Source of the DNA: Hyperoodon ampullatus
Taxonomy: Eukaryota; Chordata; Mammalia; Artiodactyla; Ziphiidae
Direction: 5' to 3'
Length of the DNA stretch: 64,000 bases
Assembly (NCBI GenBank): GCA_949752795.1
Contig: OX457070.1
Location: 26,188,588-26,252,587 of the forward strand
This document shows positions 11,999 through 22,900 of the stretch, piece after piece (the stretch's first letter is position 1; each line of letters opens with the position of its first letter). Below the pieces are notes generated by a model that saw only the letters and a program-made list of their open reading frames with translations, was not told the DNA's origin and searched no databases. The translations under genes and the position numbers were made by a program.

Positions 11999-12724
11999 AA
12001 TTAGGTATTAATAGTATTGACTGGGGACTGGAGTCCCTGGAATCCCCCTAGATTTAAAAAAAAAAAAGAAAAGTAGACTTGAGATAGACATCTGAGATGG
12101 GGGAAGGAGATAACAGGTCCTGAGGATGGCAAGGAGGCAGGGCCAGGCTGAAAAAGGAGGCAGGTCTTAGGTTTGCAGAGGTTGCTGATTTGGGGAGACT
12201 AGAATGCAAAGGAAAATCTCTGACTGTTCTGTCAAGGTGATCACAGTACAGGATTGTGATGGAATTTGAATAGACAACACTTCTATTTTTCCCTTTCCTT
12301 CTCTCCCCTCCTCCCTCCATCACCTTCTTGCTTGCGTTCAGGCAAAGCTTCATGCTCATGCTGAGGAGGTGGATAGATCTAGGCAGAAACATTCCTAAGA
12401 ATGATTCATAGTCATTCCTCAGCTCCAGCAGATGGAGGGAAACTGTGGGGTGGGCTGGCCTCAGGTGAAGAGCCACCTGGATCCCAGAAGCCCCTTCCTT
12501 CCTCTAGCTTGCACATCCACACTCAGGCCTATACCCCCAGGCCTCCCCCTTCCCCTGCCCTTCTAGAAGCCTGGCTAGCAAGGTGCTGCGTAGGCAAGAT
12601 TCCCCCACAGGAAGGACCAGCGCTTAGCTGAGATGGACAGGCATACACAGGCGCTCAGAAACCCAGCTGTACGTGCATGAAGAATAATCCTGTTCCTGAA
12701 CAGTTGTGTGTGTGTGAACCAAGT

Positions 12725-13440
12725 TCTCCTTATAATGTATGCCTGATCAGTTTGCCAACTTCCTCAGTTTTATCTATAGCCATTAGTCTATTCAGGTGTT
12801 TTATTTCTTCTTGAGTCAATTTTGATAATTCATATTTTCCTAGAAAAGCATTCAGTTCATCCAGATTTTCAAAAATTTGGGCCAGGAGTTGTAACTGGTA
12901 GCATTTCAGTAATTTAAAAAAATCTCTGTGTCAGTGGTTATATCCCTCTTTTCATTATAGTGTTATGTATTTCTTTTCTCTCTTTTTCTCTTTGAATAGA
13001 TTTGCCAGAGGGCTATTTATTTTGTTGGTCTTTTCAGAGAACCATCTTTTGGATTTACCCCTCAAGGCTACTGTTTGAGGGGTTTCTTTCCCTCTCTTTT
13101 CTTTTTAAAATTTTTATTGGAGTATAGTTGCTTTATGATATTGTGTTTCTACTGTACAGCAAAGTAAATCGACTATACGTATACATGTATCCCCTCTTTT
13201 TTTGGATTTCCTTCCCATTTAGGTCACCACAGAGCACTGAGTAGAGTTCCCTGAGCTATACAGTAGGTTCTCATTAGTTTTCTATTTTATACATAGTATC
13301 AATAGTGTATATATGCCGATTCCAATCTCCCACTTCATCCCACCCTCCCCTTTCCCCCTTGGTATCCATACGTTTGTTGTGTATGTCTATGTCTCTATTT
13401 CTGCTTTGTAAATAAGATCGTCTATACCAATTTTTTCAGA
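12725..13440 (-). repeat. L1 fragments, antisense (old ORF2 piece followed by a younger 3' end)
   Basis: 12725-13090 reads as antisense L1 ORF2 ('gttggtcttttcagagaaccatcttttgga' corresponds to the well-known ORF2 stretch). From about 13099 the sequence switches to the antisense 3' end of a cetartiodactyl-type L1, beginning aatttttattggagtatagttgct and including 'gctatacagtaggttctcattag'. The two parts look like different insertions. A further L1-like tail in sense orientation ('gatgggtacataggagttcatcatcatattctctctatttt') is at about 13660-13745. Confidence 0.75.
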
Positions 13441-14164
13441 TTCTAGAGTGTTAATATACCTAAAAGAAGGTGATGTTAGAACAGTGACTAATATTTAGTT
13501 TTTTAAAAGAAATTTAAGTCCCTATCTTATACATACTAATGTACTTTTAGATGAAATGATACAATAACTTGGATTTGCTCAAAATTATCCAGTGGTGGAG
13601 GAGGTGTGAGCCGGAGAACAGTGTACAGATGAAAAAAACTGGCCACGAGTTGATAATTTCTGAAGTTAGACGATGGGTACATAGGAGTTCATCATCATAT
13701 TCTCTCTATTTTGGAATATGTGTGAAAATCTCCATAACAAAAAGTTGGGTTTTTTAAAATCCTTGTCTCACCATGCATACCAAAAATTTCTAGATGGATG
13801 AAAACTCCAGTGTATAAAGGAAACCACACAGCCTGAAATATTTGCATGCTACCAGTCATTGTCAGTTATAATATTATGGTTATTTGTTTAAAGCCCTTAA
13901 TTTAAAACATGTTCTGGACTTTTTAAAAAAGGAGATCACAAAGTACTAAAAGTTTATATAACCCTTGGATAGGGATGGACTTTCTAAGCATGACAACAAA
14001 ATGAGAAATCCTAAAGATTTTACTGAAGGAAACTTTAAAGCTTTAGTATATCAATAAAGACTGTAAACAAAAGTAAAAGCTAATCAACACACTCAAGAAA
14101 AATATTTGTAGTATATAAATGACAAAAGATCAATATTCTAAAAAGCCTTCAAAAATCAACAAGA

Positions 14165-14371
14165 GGGCTTCCCTGGTGGCACAGTGGTTGAGAGTCTGCC
14201 TGCGGATGCAGGGGACACGGGTTCCTGCCCCGGTCCGGGAAGATCCCACATGCCGCAGAGCGGCTAGGCCCGTGAGCCATGGCCACTGAGCCTGCGCGTC
14301 CAGAGCCTGTGCTCCGCAACAGGAGAGGCCACAACAGTGAGAGGCCCACATACAGCAAAAAAAAAAAAAAA
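14165..14371 (+). repeat. CHR-2-type SINE (short, young form)
   Basis: About 185 bases plus a poly-A tail of about 19. The head is ggcttccctggtggcacagtgg and the body contains 'ccgcagagcggctaggcccgtgagccatgg'. A perfect duplication aaaaatcaacaaga flanks it at 14151-14164 and 14372-14385. Confidence 0.93.
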
Positions 14372-16032
14372 AAAAATCAACAAGAAAAGATGAATGTTCA
14401 GTATAAAAATGAGCAAAGTAGTACATAGTCAAGGCACCAAAGAGATATAAATGACTGATAAATTGTGAAAAAATGTCCAGCTATTAGTAATCAAAAAAAT
14501 GCAAGTGAAACAGCCAGGCCATTTTTCAAATTGGCAAGAGTACGTCAAGGCCAAAGCATGAAGCTGTGGAGTTTGGCTGCAGCCGACAGATGATCGGCAT
14601 AATTGAAGGATGATAAGCAGGAGTTATCTCTAGTCAGAGGCATCTGGTGCCTTATATAGGATGGTAGAGAGCTGTGAGACCAAAGGCTGGAGTAGCAGTC
14701 CAGGGGTGGGGGGAGCACAAAGCATGAGAAGAGAACAGTTGTGTTGAGAGAATTCAAAGGAAAAATCAGCTGGTCTTGATGGCTAGCAGACAGCAAAATC
14801 AAGATGGCCAGGGCTGTGGGGTGCCTGGGAGGACAGTGGCACTCTTGAGGGAAACAGGGATGCTGGGGAGTGGGTCAGGGAAGTCCAAGGTTTGTTTTTT
14901 GGTGCTGTGGGTCATTGTGGTAGTTTAGAGCCTCATTACTGGCTACCAATTCCAATGATTTAATCTACAAAACAATTTGCTGCCTCACACAATTGACAAG
15001 TCCTGGGTTAAAGTTTTTGGCACATCTGGATCTGGGTGCTCAAGGGATGTCATGAGGAGTCTTTTTCTTCTTCTCACCCAGAGAGAAGACAGAAAGGGCC
15101 ACCAGCAGCTCCAGCCTCACACTCTGCCGGCTGAGCACAGGTCTAGAGTGGCTGTATTGGCCTGGCCTAGGAAACTCGCCCAGTACAGAGTACTAACTGT
15201 GACTGATGAACAGGCCAAGGTCACATGAGCTCCCCTGGAGCCTGGGGGTGGGGTCAGCCCTACCCAAACAACATCGACTCAGAGTGGGGGGGAAATGGTT
15301 CTCCAAGGGAAAACTGGGGTGTCTACCTACAAAGGGGGACTGGAGTTGAACAGCAAAACCAATAAATGTCCACTACCTCCCACCTCCATCCAATATCTAG
15401 ACAGATCCCCCTTCTCGTATAATTTAAAAATTTTCTGTTTATCATAATGCAATTGTCCCTTACAAAACTTAAAACACACCTGTCCCACCTCCAGAAGGAG
15501 ACGTTCCAAGTTCTCACCACTTACCATGCCCAGCCCCAATTCAAGATCTTATCTGTCGTGGTACTGAGCTAGCCCCTCATGGTCTTTCAATTTATGGCCA
15601 AACTACAATGATGGAAGAAAAATTGGATAACTGAAAGAACAAAACCCTCCCAGTTGAAGAGGGGAGGTGAGGGAGAACACTCAGGGGTCACAAGTCCATA
15701 GCCCAGTCCACATGCTTGAGCAGTCGGCGTGGATGAGGTTCCCTGGCCCACCCGTCTGCTGCTCTGGTTCTGCTGTCTCGGAGAGCATCCCTTATCCTTC
15801 ATGCTCTGTGGCCATGTGCAAAAGGGGCTTTGAGGGGTCACCTCCCATTGGTGGAGGTTTGGGGGTGGGAAACTGTAGGGGCTGAGTAATCCCTGGCCTT
15901 TGTTTTCCAGGTTTGTGGGTTTTTCCTGGCAATACAATCCCTTTAATGATTAGAAAGCTCTCAGTCAGTTCGTATTCAGCCATCCCCAGAGCTATTAACC
16001 AAACTGGAAACCTATTGAAAGTTATAATTCTT

Positions 16033-16251
16033 TATTTTTATTTATTTATTTATTTTTTTGCGGTACGCGGGCCTCTGACTGCTGTGGCCTCTCCCGTTGC
16101 GGAGCACAGGCTCCGGACGCGCAGGCTTAGCGGCCATGGCTCACGGGCCCAGCCGCTCTGCGGCACGTGGGATCTTCCCGGACCGGGGCACGAACCCGTG
16201 TCGCCTGCATTGGCAGGCAGACTCTCAACCACTGCGCCACCAGGGAAGCCC
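16033..16251 (-). repeat. CHR-2-type SINE, antisense
   Basis: The T-rich start (antisense A-tail) is followed by gcggtacgcgggcctctgac and ends gcgccaccagggaagccc. Flanking duplication: gaaagttataattctt at 16017-16032 and gaaagtgataattctt at 16252-16267, one mismatch. It lies inverted to the copy at 14165, about 1.7 kb away in the same intron. Confidence 0.93.
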
Positions 16252-18199
16252 GAAAGTGATAATTCTTGAATCAAGTCCCTGGTGATGCTGTTGGGGGAGG
16301 AGGAGGAGTTGTCTCTTAGCAACAGGGCTTGGTGCTCTGCCTGTCCCAGGAGCCCGTGGTTCTGTGGCTCTAGCTAGGCCTCTGCCGCAGGGCAATGCAA
16401 ACTCCTAGTCTGTGATGAGAGGCAGAGTTCGTTTGCCCCTTCTCCCTCAAGCTGCATCTCACTGGAAGGCTGCCTGTATTGGAAGCAACGGTTGCCTCTG
16501 TTGAGCTGGGAGGGCACAGCAGGAGGGGTTCAAGAGGGCCTGAGGAGTGAAGAGCCTATCAGGCCCCAGGTTTGTCTCCCTCTGCGTTTCCAGCCTGCCT
16601 GTCTTTGCTTGAGCTGACTTTAGCTAGAAGCAGAGAACTGGCTCTTAATTATCTGACTCTCAGCCATATTGAATGACTGGCCTCAGGCAGAAAGGGCCTC
16701 TCTGGGCAAAGGAGCATTTTCTTCCTCTCTGCTTTCAGATGGGCCCCTTTTAGCCAGAGCGTGTCTCTTTCTTGTTGGACATTTTTCTACAAGTCCCCTA
16801 AAGTTCCAGCCTTGGTAGGAACATCTGAGCTCTAGAGGCCGTGGGAGAGTTTCATCAGCTGCTTTGCTGCTGTGTAGCAGGCTTCACCAACTTCTGAGCA
16901 GGGGAAGCGGTACGGTCCCTCTTAGTTCAGCTAATTCCTTCTAAAATTTTTTCCCAAGAAATTTGACTTCTGATTCTAATTTCTGAGTTTGGAATTTTTT
17001 CTGGTGCAGATAACACAGACCCAACTCCAACTGGCTAAAGCAAAAGGAATTGATTGGCTCACACAGCTGAACAGACCAGGATCTCAAACAGTGTGAGGAA
17101 TCTCACTTCTACCTGTCTGTGTTGGCTTCATTCCCAGGTGGTTCCTCCCAGAGGAGGCAAAGATGGCCCTCACAGCTCTGGCCCTCCCCATCAGCTTTGA
17201 AACCTGAGCCCAAAGAGGATGCTTTCCCCAGTAATGCCAGAGAAGTCCCGGAGAAATGACTCATTGACTCAAGTTGGGTGATCTGTGCCCATCTCAGGAC
17301 TCTGACTGGCCAGGCCTATATCACATTCTTACCCCTGGAGCAAGGGTGAACCATCAACCCCCACCCAGACCACATGGACTGAGAAAGTGGGGAAGGAAGG
17401 ATGGTGACCCAAGGTCAAAGCAGGGTGCTGTTGCCAGGGGGACGACTGGGTGCTGGGCTGGCAAAGGGAACAGGCATCCACCCATACATCCATGTGGAAA
17501 GCCAGAAGGCAAATGGAACTCAAGAGTAGGTCAGGATGGAGAGGTAGAGCTGAGAGTCAAGGCTTAAAGATGTGAGTAAACCAGACTGTGGGAGTGAACC
17601 AGATAGAGGCAAAGGGGGCTTGAAGGCAGACCTCCCATCAGGAGATAGGATGATTAAGAAGACAGCAAGAAGAAAAGGTCAGAGAACCCAAACGGGGCAG
17701 CTTCATGGCAGCCTATGAACATGGAGCGGTCAGTAGTATTATCCAAGGGACGAAGTAGGTGAAGACCCTTGATGACAACTACATTGTCTGATTAGCAGGT
17801 GGTCTGTGACTTGAAGAGCACAGTGATAGCAGAGGTGGTTGAAGCCTGGTAGCAGGCATTTAGGAAGAGGAGGGCAGTGAAGAATAGGGTAGGGATCCCA
17901 CAAGGCAGGGGAAGGGTGACCGGAAGCCAGAGATAAGGGGGGATGGGCAGCAGGCGTTCAGGGTGACCAGGAGTGGGACGCCAGGAAGGGTGGTGACTTG
18001 TGCCAGAAGGAACCTGGAGAAGACAAGTATCATGGCCCTTGAGGCAAAGGGAAGAGCAGGGATGGGAGGGAGTGGGACAGAAGCAGGAACGGGAACGGTG
18101 ACATAACACTGGTATCATCAGGTGAGGTGACATCTTGGTCACTGCAACATGGTACCAGTAGTCCAGCTGGTCTAATGAGTGTGGTTTGCAAGACACGAA

Positions 18200-18655
18200 A
18201 TAAGCATTTTTTTTGAGATGTAATAAGCTAGTACATATAGTACACTAATCGTAAGTGTACATATGTATAAGCTGTATAACCTTACATGTACACCTGTATA
18301 ACCACCACTCATATCAAGATAGCATTTTCAGCATTACATAAAGTTCCCTCCTGCCCCTGCCCAGTCTATACAGGCCCCAGGGGTAAACTCTATTCTGACT
18401 TCTGTCACCATCAATTTAGTCTGTTCTTGAACTCCATATGTGTGGAATCCAGCAGTATGCAATCTAGTCTGGCTTCTTTCATGCAGCATAATATTAAATG
18501 GATTCACCCATGTTGTTGCATGTACCAGTGGTTCCTTTTCTTATTGCTGGGTAACATCCCATTATGAATATAACACAATTTATCCATTCTACTGGTGATG
18601 GGCACTTCCGTTATGTCCAGGTTGTAACTATTATAAATAAAACTAATGCTTTTTT
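18200..18655 (-). repeat. Old L1-derived segment, antisense
   Basis: Sequence such as 'cttattgctgggtaacatcccattatgaatataacacaatttatccattctactggtgatgg' matches the antisense of the L1 ORF2 3' region, with many substitutions. It ends about 230 bases before the acceptor of FBXO41 exon 2. Confidence 0.6.
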
Positions 18656-18883
18656 TCTTTCTTTCTTAGAGAATTCTCATTCTTTCTCACTCTCATACAT
18701 GCACAGCCCACACACAGGTACTGGAGCAGGCCAGTCCCCTCTGGGAGGTCTGGCCATTGGTCTCCCCTCACCTCTCTTCTGGGCACGTGTTTTCTGGGGA
18801 AGTCAATTTTGTCATGGGTGGGGGATACGGGTTGGAGGTGGGGAGGGATACCACCCTCCTAAGGCTTGCTCCCTCTCTTCTAG

Positions 18884-19021
18884 CCTCCTTGCCCCTGGCC
18901 GCCAGCGCCCTGAGTCTGCCTGACCCCTCAGGGGGCCTCGCCCGCGGCCCCCCATGAGCGCGCCCGGTTGACCCTCAGGGCGGCCGCGGTGGAGCCCGGG
19001 CGCCGCGGGTACGGCGGGACC
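18884..19021 (+). other. FBXO41: FBXO41 5'UTR part of exon 2
   Basis: A good acceptor, a pyrimidine-rich run ending ctctcttctag at 18883, precedes 138 untranslated GC-rich bases and the start codon at 19022. The exon boundary is inferred from the splice consensus. The start context gggaccATGG is a strong Kozak match. Confidence 0.65.
18954..18971 (+). promoter_or_regulatory. FBXO41: Short upstream ORF in FBXO41 leader
   Basis: ATG at 18954 opens a frame of five codons (MSAPG) and stops at TGA 18969-18971, 50 bases before the FBXO41 start. The context ccccccATGa is weak at -3. Its size and spacing would allow leaky scanning or reinitiation. Whether it acts is inference. Confidence 0.5.
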
Positions 19022-19917
19022 ATGGCCTCGCTGGACCTGCCCTATCGCTGCCCCCGCTGCGGGGAGCACAAGCGCTTCCGGAGCCTGTCATCGCTGCGCG
19101 CGCACCTGGAGTACAGCCACACGTACGAGACGCTCTACATCCTCTCCAAGACCAACAGCATTTGCGACGGCGCCGCGGCGGCCGCAGCTGCTGCCGCCGC
19201 CGCCGCCTCCGGCTTCCCTCTGGCGCCTGAGCCTGCCGCCCTGCTGGCCGTGCCAGGCGCCCGGCGCGAGGTCTTCGAGAGCACGTCCTTCCAGGGCAAG
19301 GAGCAGGCGGCCGGGCCGTCCCCCGCGGCGCCACACCTGCTGCACCACCATCACCACCACGCACCCCTCGCCCACTTCCCTGGCGACCTGGTGCCCGCCA
19401 GCCTGCCCTGCGAGGAGCTGGCTGAGCCGGGCCTCGTGCCCGCCGCCGCCGCGCGCTACGCGCTCCGCGAGATCGAGATCCCGCTGGGGGAGCTATTCGC
19501 CCGCAAGTCCGTGGCCTCCTCGGCGTGCTCGACGCCGCCGCCCGGGCCTGGCCCCGGGCCCGCCTCTGCCTCGCCCGCGTCTCCCTCGCCCGCCGATGTG
19601 GCTTACGAAGAGGGCCTGGCTCGCCTCAAGATCCGCGCGCTGGAGAAGCTGGAGGTGGACCGACGGCTGGAGCGGCTGAGCGAGGAGGTGGAGCAGAAAA
19701 TCGCGGGCCAGGTGGGCCGGCTTCAGGCCGAGCTGGAGCGCAAGGCGGCGGAGCTGGAGACTGCGCGGCAGGAGAGCGCGCGGCTGGGACGCGAGAAGGA
19801 GGAGCTGGAGGAGCGCGCTTCCGAGCTCTCGCGCCAGGTGGACGTGAGTGTGGAGCTGCTGGCCTCGCTCAAGCAGGACCTGGTGCACAAGGAACAGGAG
19901 CTGAGCCGCAAGCAGCA
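19022..19917 (+). CDS. FBXO41: FBXO41 coding exon 1: zinc finger, Ala run, coiled coil
   Basis: Encodes residues 1-298 and two bases of the next codon. It contains the zinc finger, twelve alanines coded by mixed GCN codons, a six-histidine run, a Pro-rich stretch and the start of the coiled coil. The donor is gca|gtgagt at 19918. The coding sequence is very GC-rich and forms its own CpG island. Confidence 0.96.
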
Positions 19918-22900
19918 GTGAGTGGCCCGAAGGGCCTTGTGGGTGGGTGTGTCCGCGAATGTTCCTGAGTAGGTGACCACGCGTGTCACTGTGCCGCCGC
20001 CACCACCGTGAGTGTGGCTATGTATGTGGCCAAATTATAGGGGATCTGTGGCCACTAGCGTGTAATGGTGGTGCGCGTGTGGCCAAGAGTGTCGTGAAGG
20101 TGTGTGTTTAGGACTCTGAGTCCATGGCAGTGTGACCGCGTGTGTAAAGACGGTTTCTCTTCCTTCTCTGCCCTCCTACCAAGGCCAGTTCCTGATTGTG
20201 ACACCAGATCGTCTTCCCTTTTGCCTACTCAAGGACATGGCTCAGTTCTCCCCTCTCCCTTTGCCCCCGTCAGGTTTTCCCTATCTACTGTATCATTGCT
20301 GAAAACATACAGACATACGGTCCTTTCTCCACTCTGCCTAACCCTATCTCCCCCTTAAGCTACCGCCCCTTCTCTCCTCCTTACAGAAAAACTCCTTGAA
20401 AATATTGTTTCTACTCCTCATCTTCAGTTTCTTTCCCCACTTTCTCTCTTGAACCCACTCTGATCAGTTGTCCACCTCCATCACTATCCTCCATGTCATA
20501 AATGACCTTCATGTTACCGAGGCCAAGTCATCATCTTACTTGGCCCATTGGCAGCATTTGACACAGCTGATCCTTGAAACGCCTCTTTAACTTGGCTTCT
20601 AAGACACTCTCCTTGGAACTACCGTCTGTCTTTCTATTGGCTTCTTTTCAGTCTTCTTTGCTGGCTTCTCCTCATTCCTCTGGTCTTTCAATGTAGAATT
20701 ATGAAGTACACAGATGTTATTTATTTGTCCCCATTGTGATACAGGCTCCATGGGGGGCAGGAAGTTTTCTCTGCTTTGTTCACTGCTGGACACCCCAATG
20801 CCTAGAACGGTGCTTGGCACCTAGAAGGTGCCTGTAAATGGTGAATGGATGCATGAACAACTGTGAATGCACTCAAGAGTAAATACTCACATGACTCTTA
20901 AGTGTACTGTGTGTCCGTGCAACTCCTGGAGGTTGGTGCAACTATAAGTGTGCTTTTCTGAATCTGAGAATGTTTCTGAAAGTGTGTGTGTTTGAATGTG
21001 TTGGTAGGACTGTGCCTCAGACTGTGTGCCTGTGAATGAACGGGATACGAGTACCTGTACATGAGCGTGGGGGGCTGTCTCCTGGGCTATGTGGACTGTA
21101 AGTGTGTGCCCGTGAGTGTTTCTGGAGAGGGGAGGTGGCTGTGTGTGACTGAGCACGCCTGTGAGTATTTCTGTGGGGAGCAGCGGTGTCTGGTTGTGTG
21201 TTTGGGCCTGGGTTGGTGGGGTGTGCATGTATGACTCGGAGTGTGCGCTTGCATTTCTGTCTGTGCCGTCGTGTTGTGTGGGGCAGTGTTCCTGGGTGTG
21301 TTCTGTGTGTACCCATGTGACCACGAGTGGACCCTGCGGCCAGCTGTGCCCGTGTCTCTCCCTACCGCTCAGGGTCTCCTCCGGAGGGTGGGTGGGCATC
21401 CAGGCCAAGGCACTGGGGTAAAGAGACTGCTCCGGGCCCAGGGAGGTGGTGCAGATTGACCAGTTCCTGAAGGAGACGGCGGCGCGGGAGGCCAGCGCCA
21501 AGCTGCGGCTGCAGCAGTTCATCGAGGAGCTCCTCGAGCGGGCCGACCGCGCCGAGCGGCAGCTGCAGGTCATCAGCAGCAGCTGTGGCAGCACTCCCAG
21601 TGCCAGCCTGGGCCGCGGAGGTGGGGGAAGTGGTGCTGGGCCCAGTACCCGGGGCCCAGGCAGGACGGTGAGTGCCCACCTGCCTTCCCTCCTCCACCTG
21701 CACACCTGACCCCCTACAACCATGCCTCACACATGGCCTGACAACCCCCCGCCCCACGATGCTCCGTGCTTCCTTCTTTGGCTCTTCCCCATGAGCAGAT
21801 TCCAGGCCTGAAGTTGGGGTCCAGGAATAGGGCCAGCCCTGAGGTTGTAGTGAGATACCATCCAGCAACCCCAGTCCTCAGGCAGGGGTTTGCCTCTGCC
21901 CATCCCTGCAAATGAGAGCCCAGGAGCCACAAGCCGGGGTCTGGGGCACTTGGTGGGTGTGGGGAGGGGGCTGGTGAGCCTGCCTCTCTGGGCTGTCTAT
22001 CTGTCTACTTGTCCATCTTTCCCAACTGTTCTCCTTCTTCTCTCTTCTCCACCCCCCCGCCTTCTCTCCATCTTGTACCCTGTTTCTCCTGTTCCTTCTC
22101 ATCCTCTGGCCTCCTCTGCCCCCGTGCCCTTCCCTCCCACTCTGGGGGCCCACAGCGAGAACACCACGCGGGCCTGGCCATGCCTAGCACGTACGCGGTG
22201 TCACGGCATGGCTCTTCTCCCAGCACAGGGTAAGCCGCGGGCCTGGCCCGCCCCACACAGCCCACCCTCCCCCTGGAAAGGTCCACTGGCCCGCTGGCTG
22301 GCTGGCCCTTCTGGGCCGTGGCTTCCCCTCCTCCCCCCGTCCTCCTCGGGTCACCTCTGTCCGGCTTTCCACACTCAGAGGGGACTCTTGGAAAGTAAGG
22401 TGGGTGGGTTGCCCTTGGCCAGTGGTGGGGTGGCATGGGGAGTTCAGGCAGGCCTAGGACCCCTTCCTCCTCACCACCTGGTCCACCCTACCCCAGGGCC
22501 TGCAGTCGCATCCCAGCTGCATCCCAGAGCTCAGGCTGCTATGACAGTGACAGTCTGGAGCTGCCCCGGCCAGAAGAGGGGGCCCCTGAGGACAGTGGCC
22601 CCGGGGGCTTGGGCACACGGGTCCAGGCTGCCAACGGCGGCTTGGAGCGGGCCCAGCCCCCTCGCAGCTCAGGCCTGCGGCGCCAGGCCATCCAGAACTG
22701 GCAGCGCAGACCTCGCCGACACAGCACGGAGGGGGAGGAAGGTGACGTCTCGGATGTGGGCTCCCGAACCACCGAGTCAGAGGCTGAGGGCCCTTCGGAT
22801 GCCCCCCGCCCTGGGCCTGCTATGGCTGGGCCGTTGAGCAGCTGCCGGCTCTCTGGTGAGTCTTGGGAGGGGGACTGAGAGGCCAGTCTTTCCATGGCGC

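Larger units (their letters stand above)
5285..18883 (+). other. FBXO41: FBXO41 intron 1 (13.6 kb), repeat-rich, no coding exon seen
   Basis: No open frame in this span resembles a known protein or has paired splice sites. Besides the repeats listed separately it holds L2/MIR relics (about 6785-6895, 7415-7535, 9830-9900, 9960-10060) and older unassigned interspersed repeats. Two of the latter appear to be one family (about 10460-11380, split by a SINE, and 16985-17340; shared phrases 'aaatgacagaaatccagcccaa' and 'gataacacagacccaactccaa'). The stretches 8130-8760, 14540-14890 (antisense) and 17600-18190 (antisense) look like another widespread ancient repeat. Confidence 0.6.

Noticed and set aside
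14165..14240. tRNA-like head with promoter-like boxes in the SINEs
   Set aside because: All copies are tRNA-derived SINE heads with tails and duplications; no free-standing tRNA gene with a complete cloverleaf was found.
21890..22878. Long plus-strand open frames of 315 and 147 codons
   Set aside because: The 147-codon frame contains real FBXO41 exon 4 but runs into introns; the 315-codon frame is an out-of-frame shadow across introns and exons.
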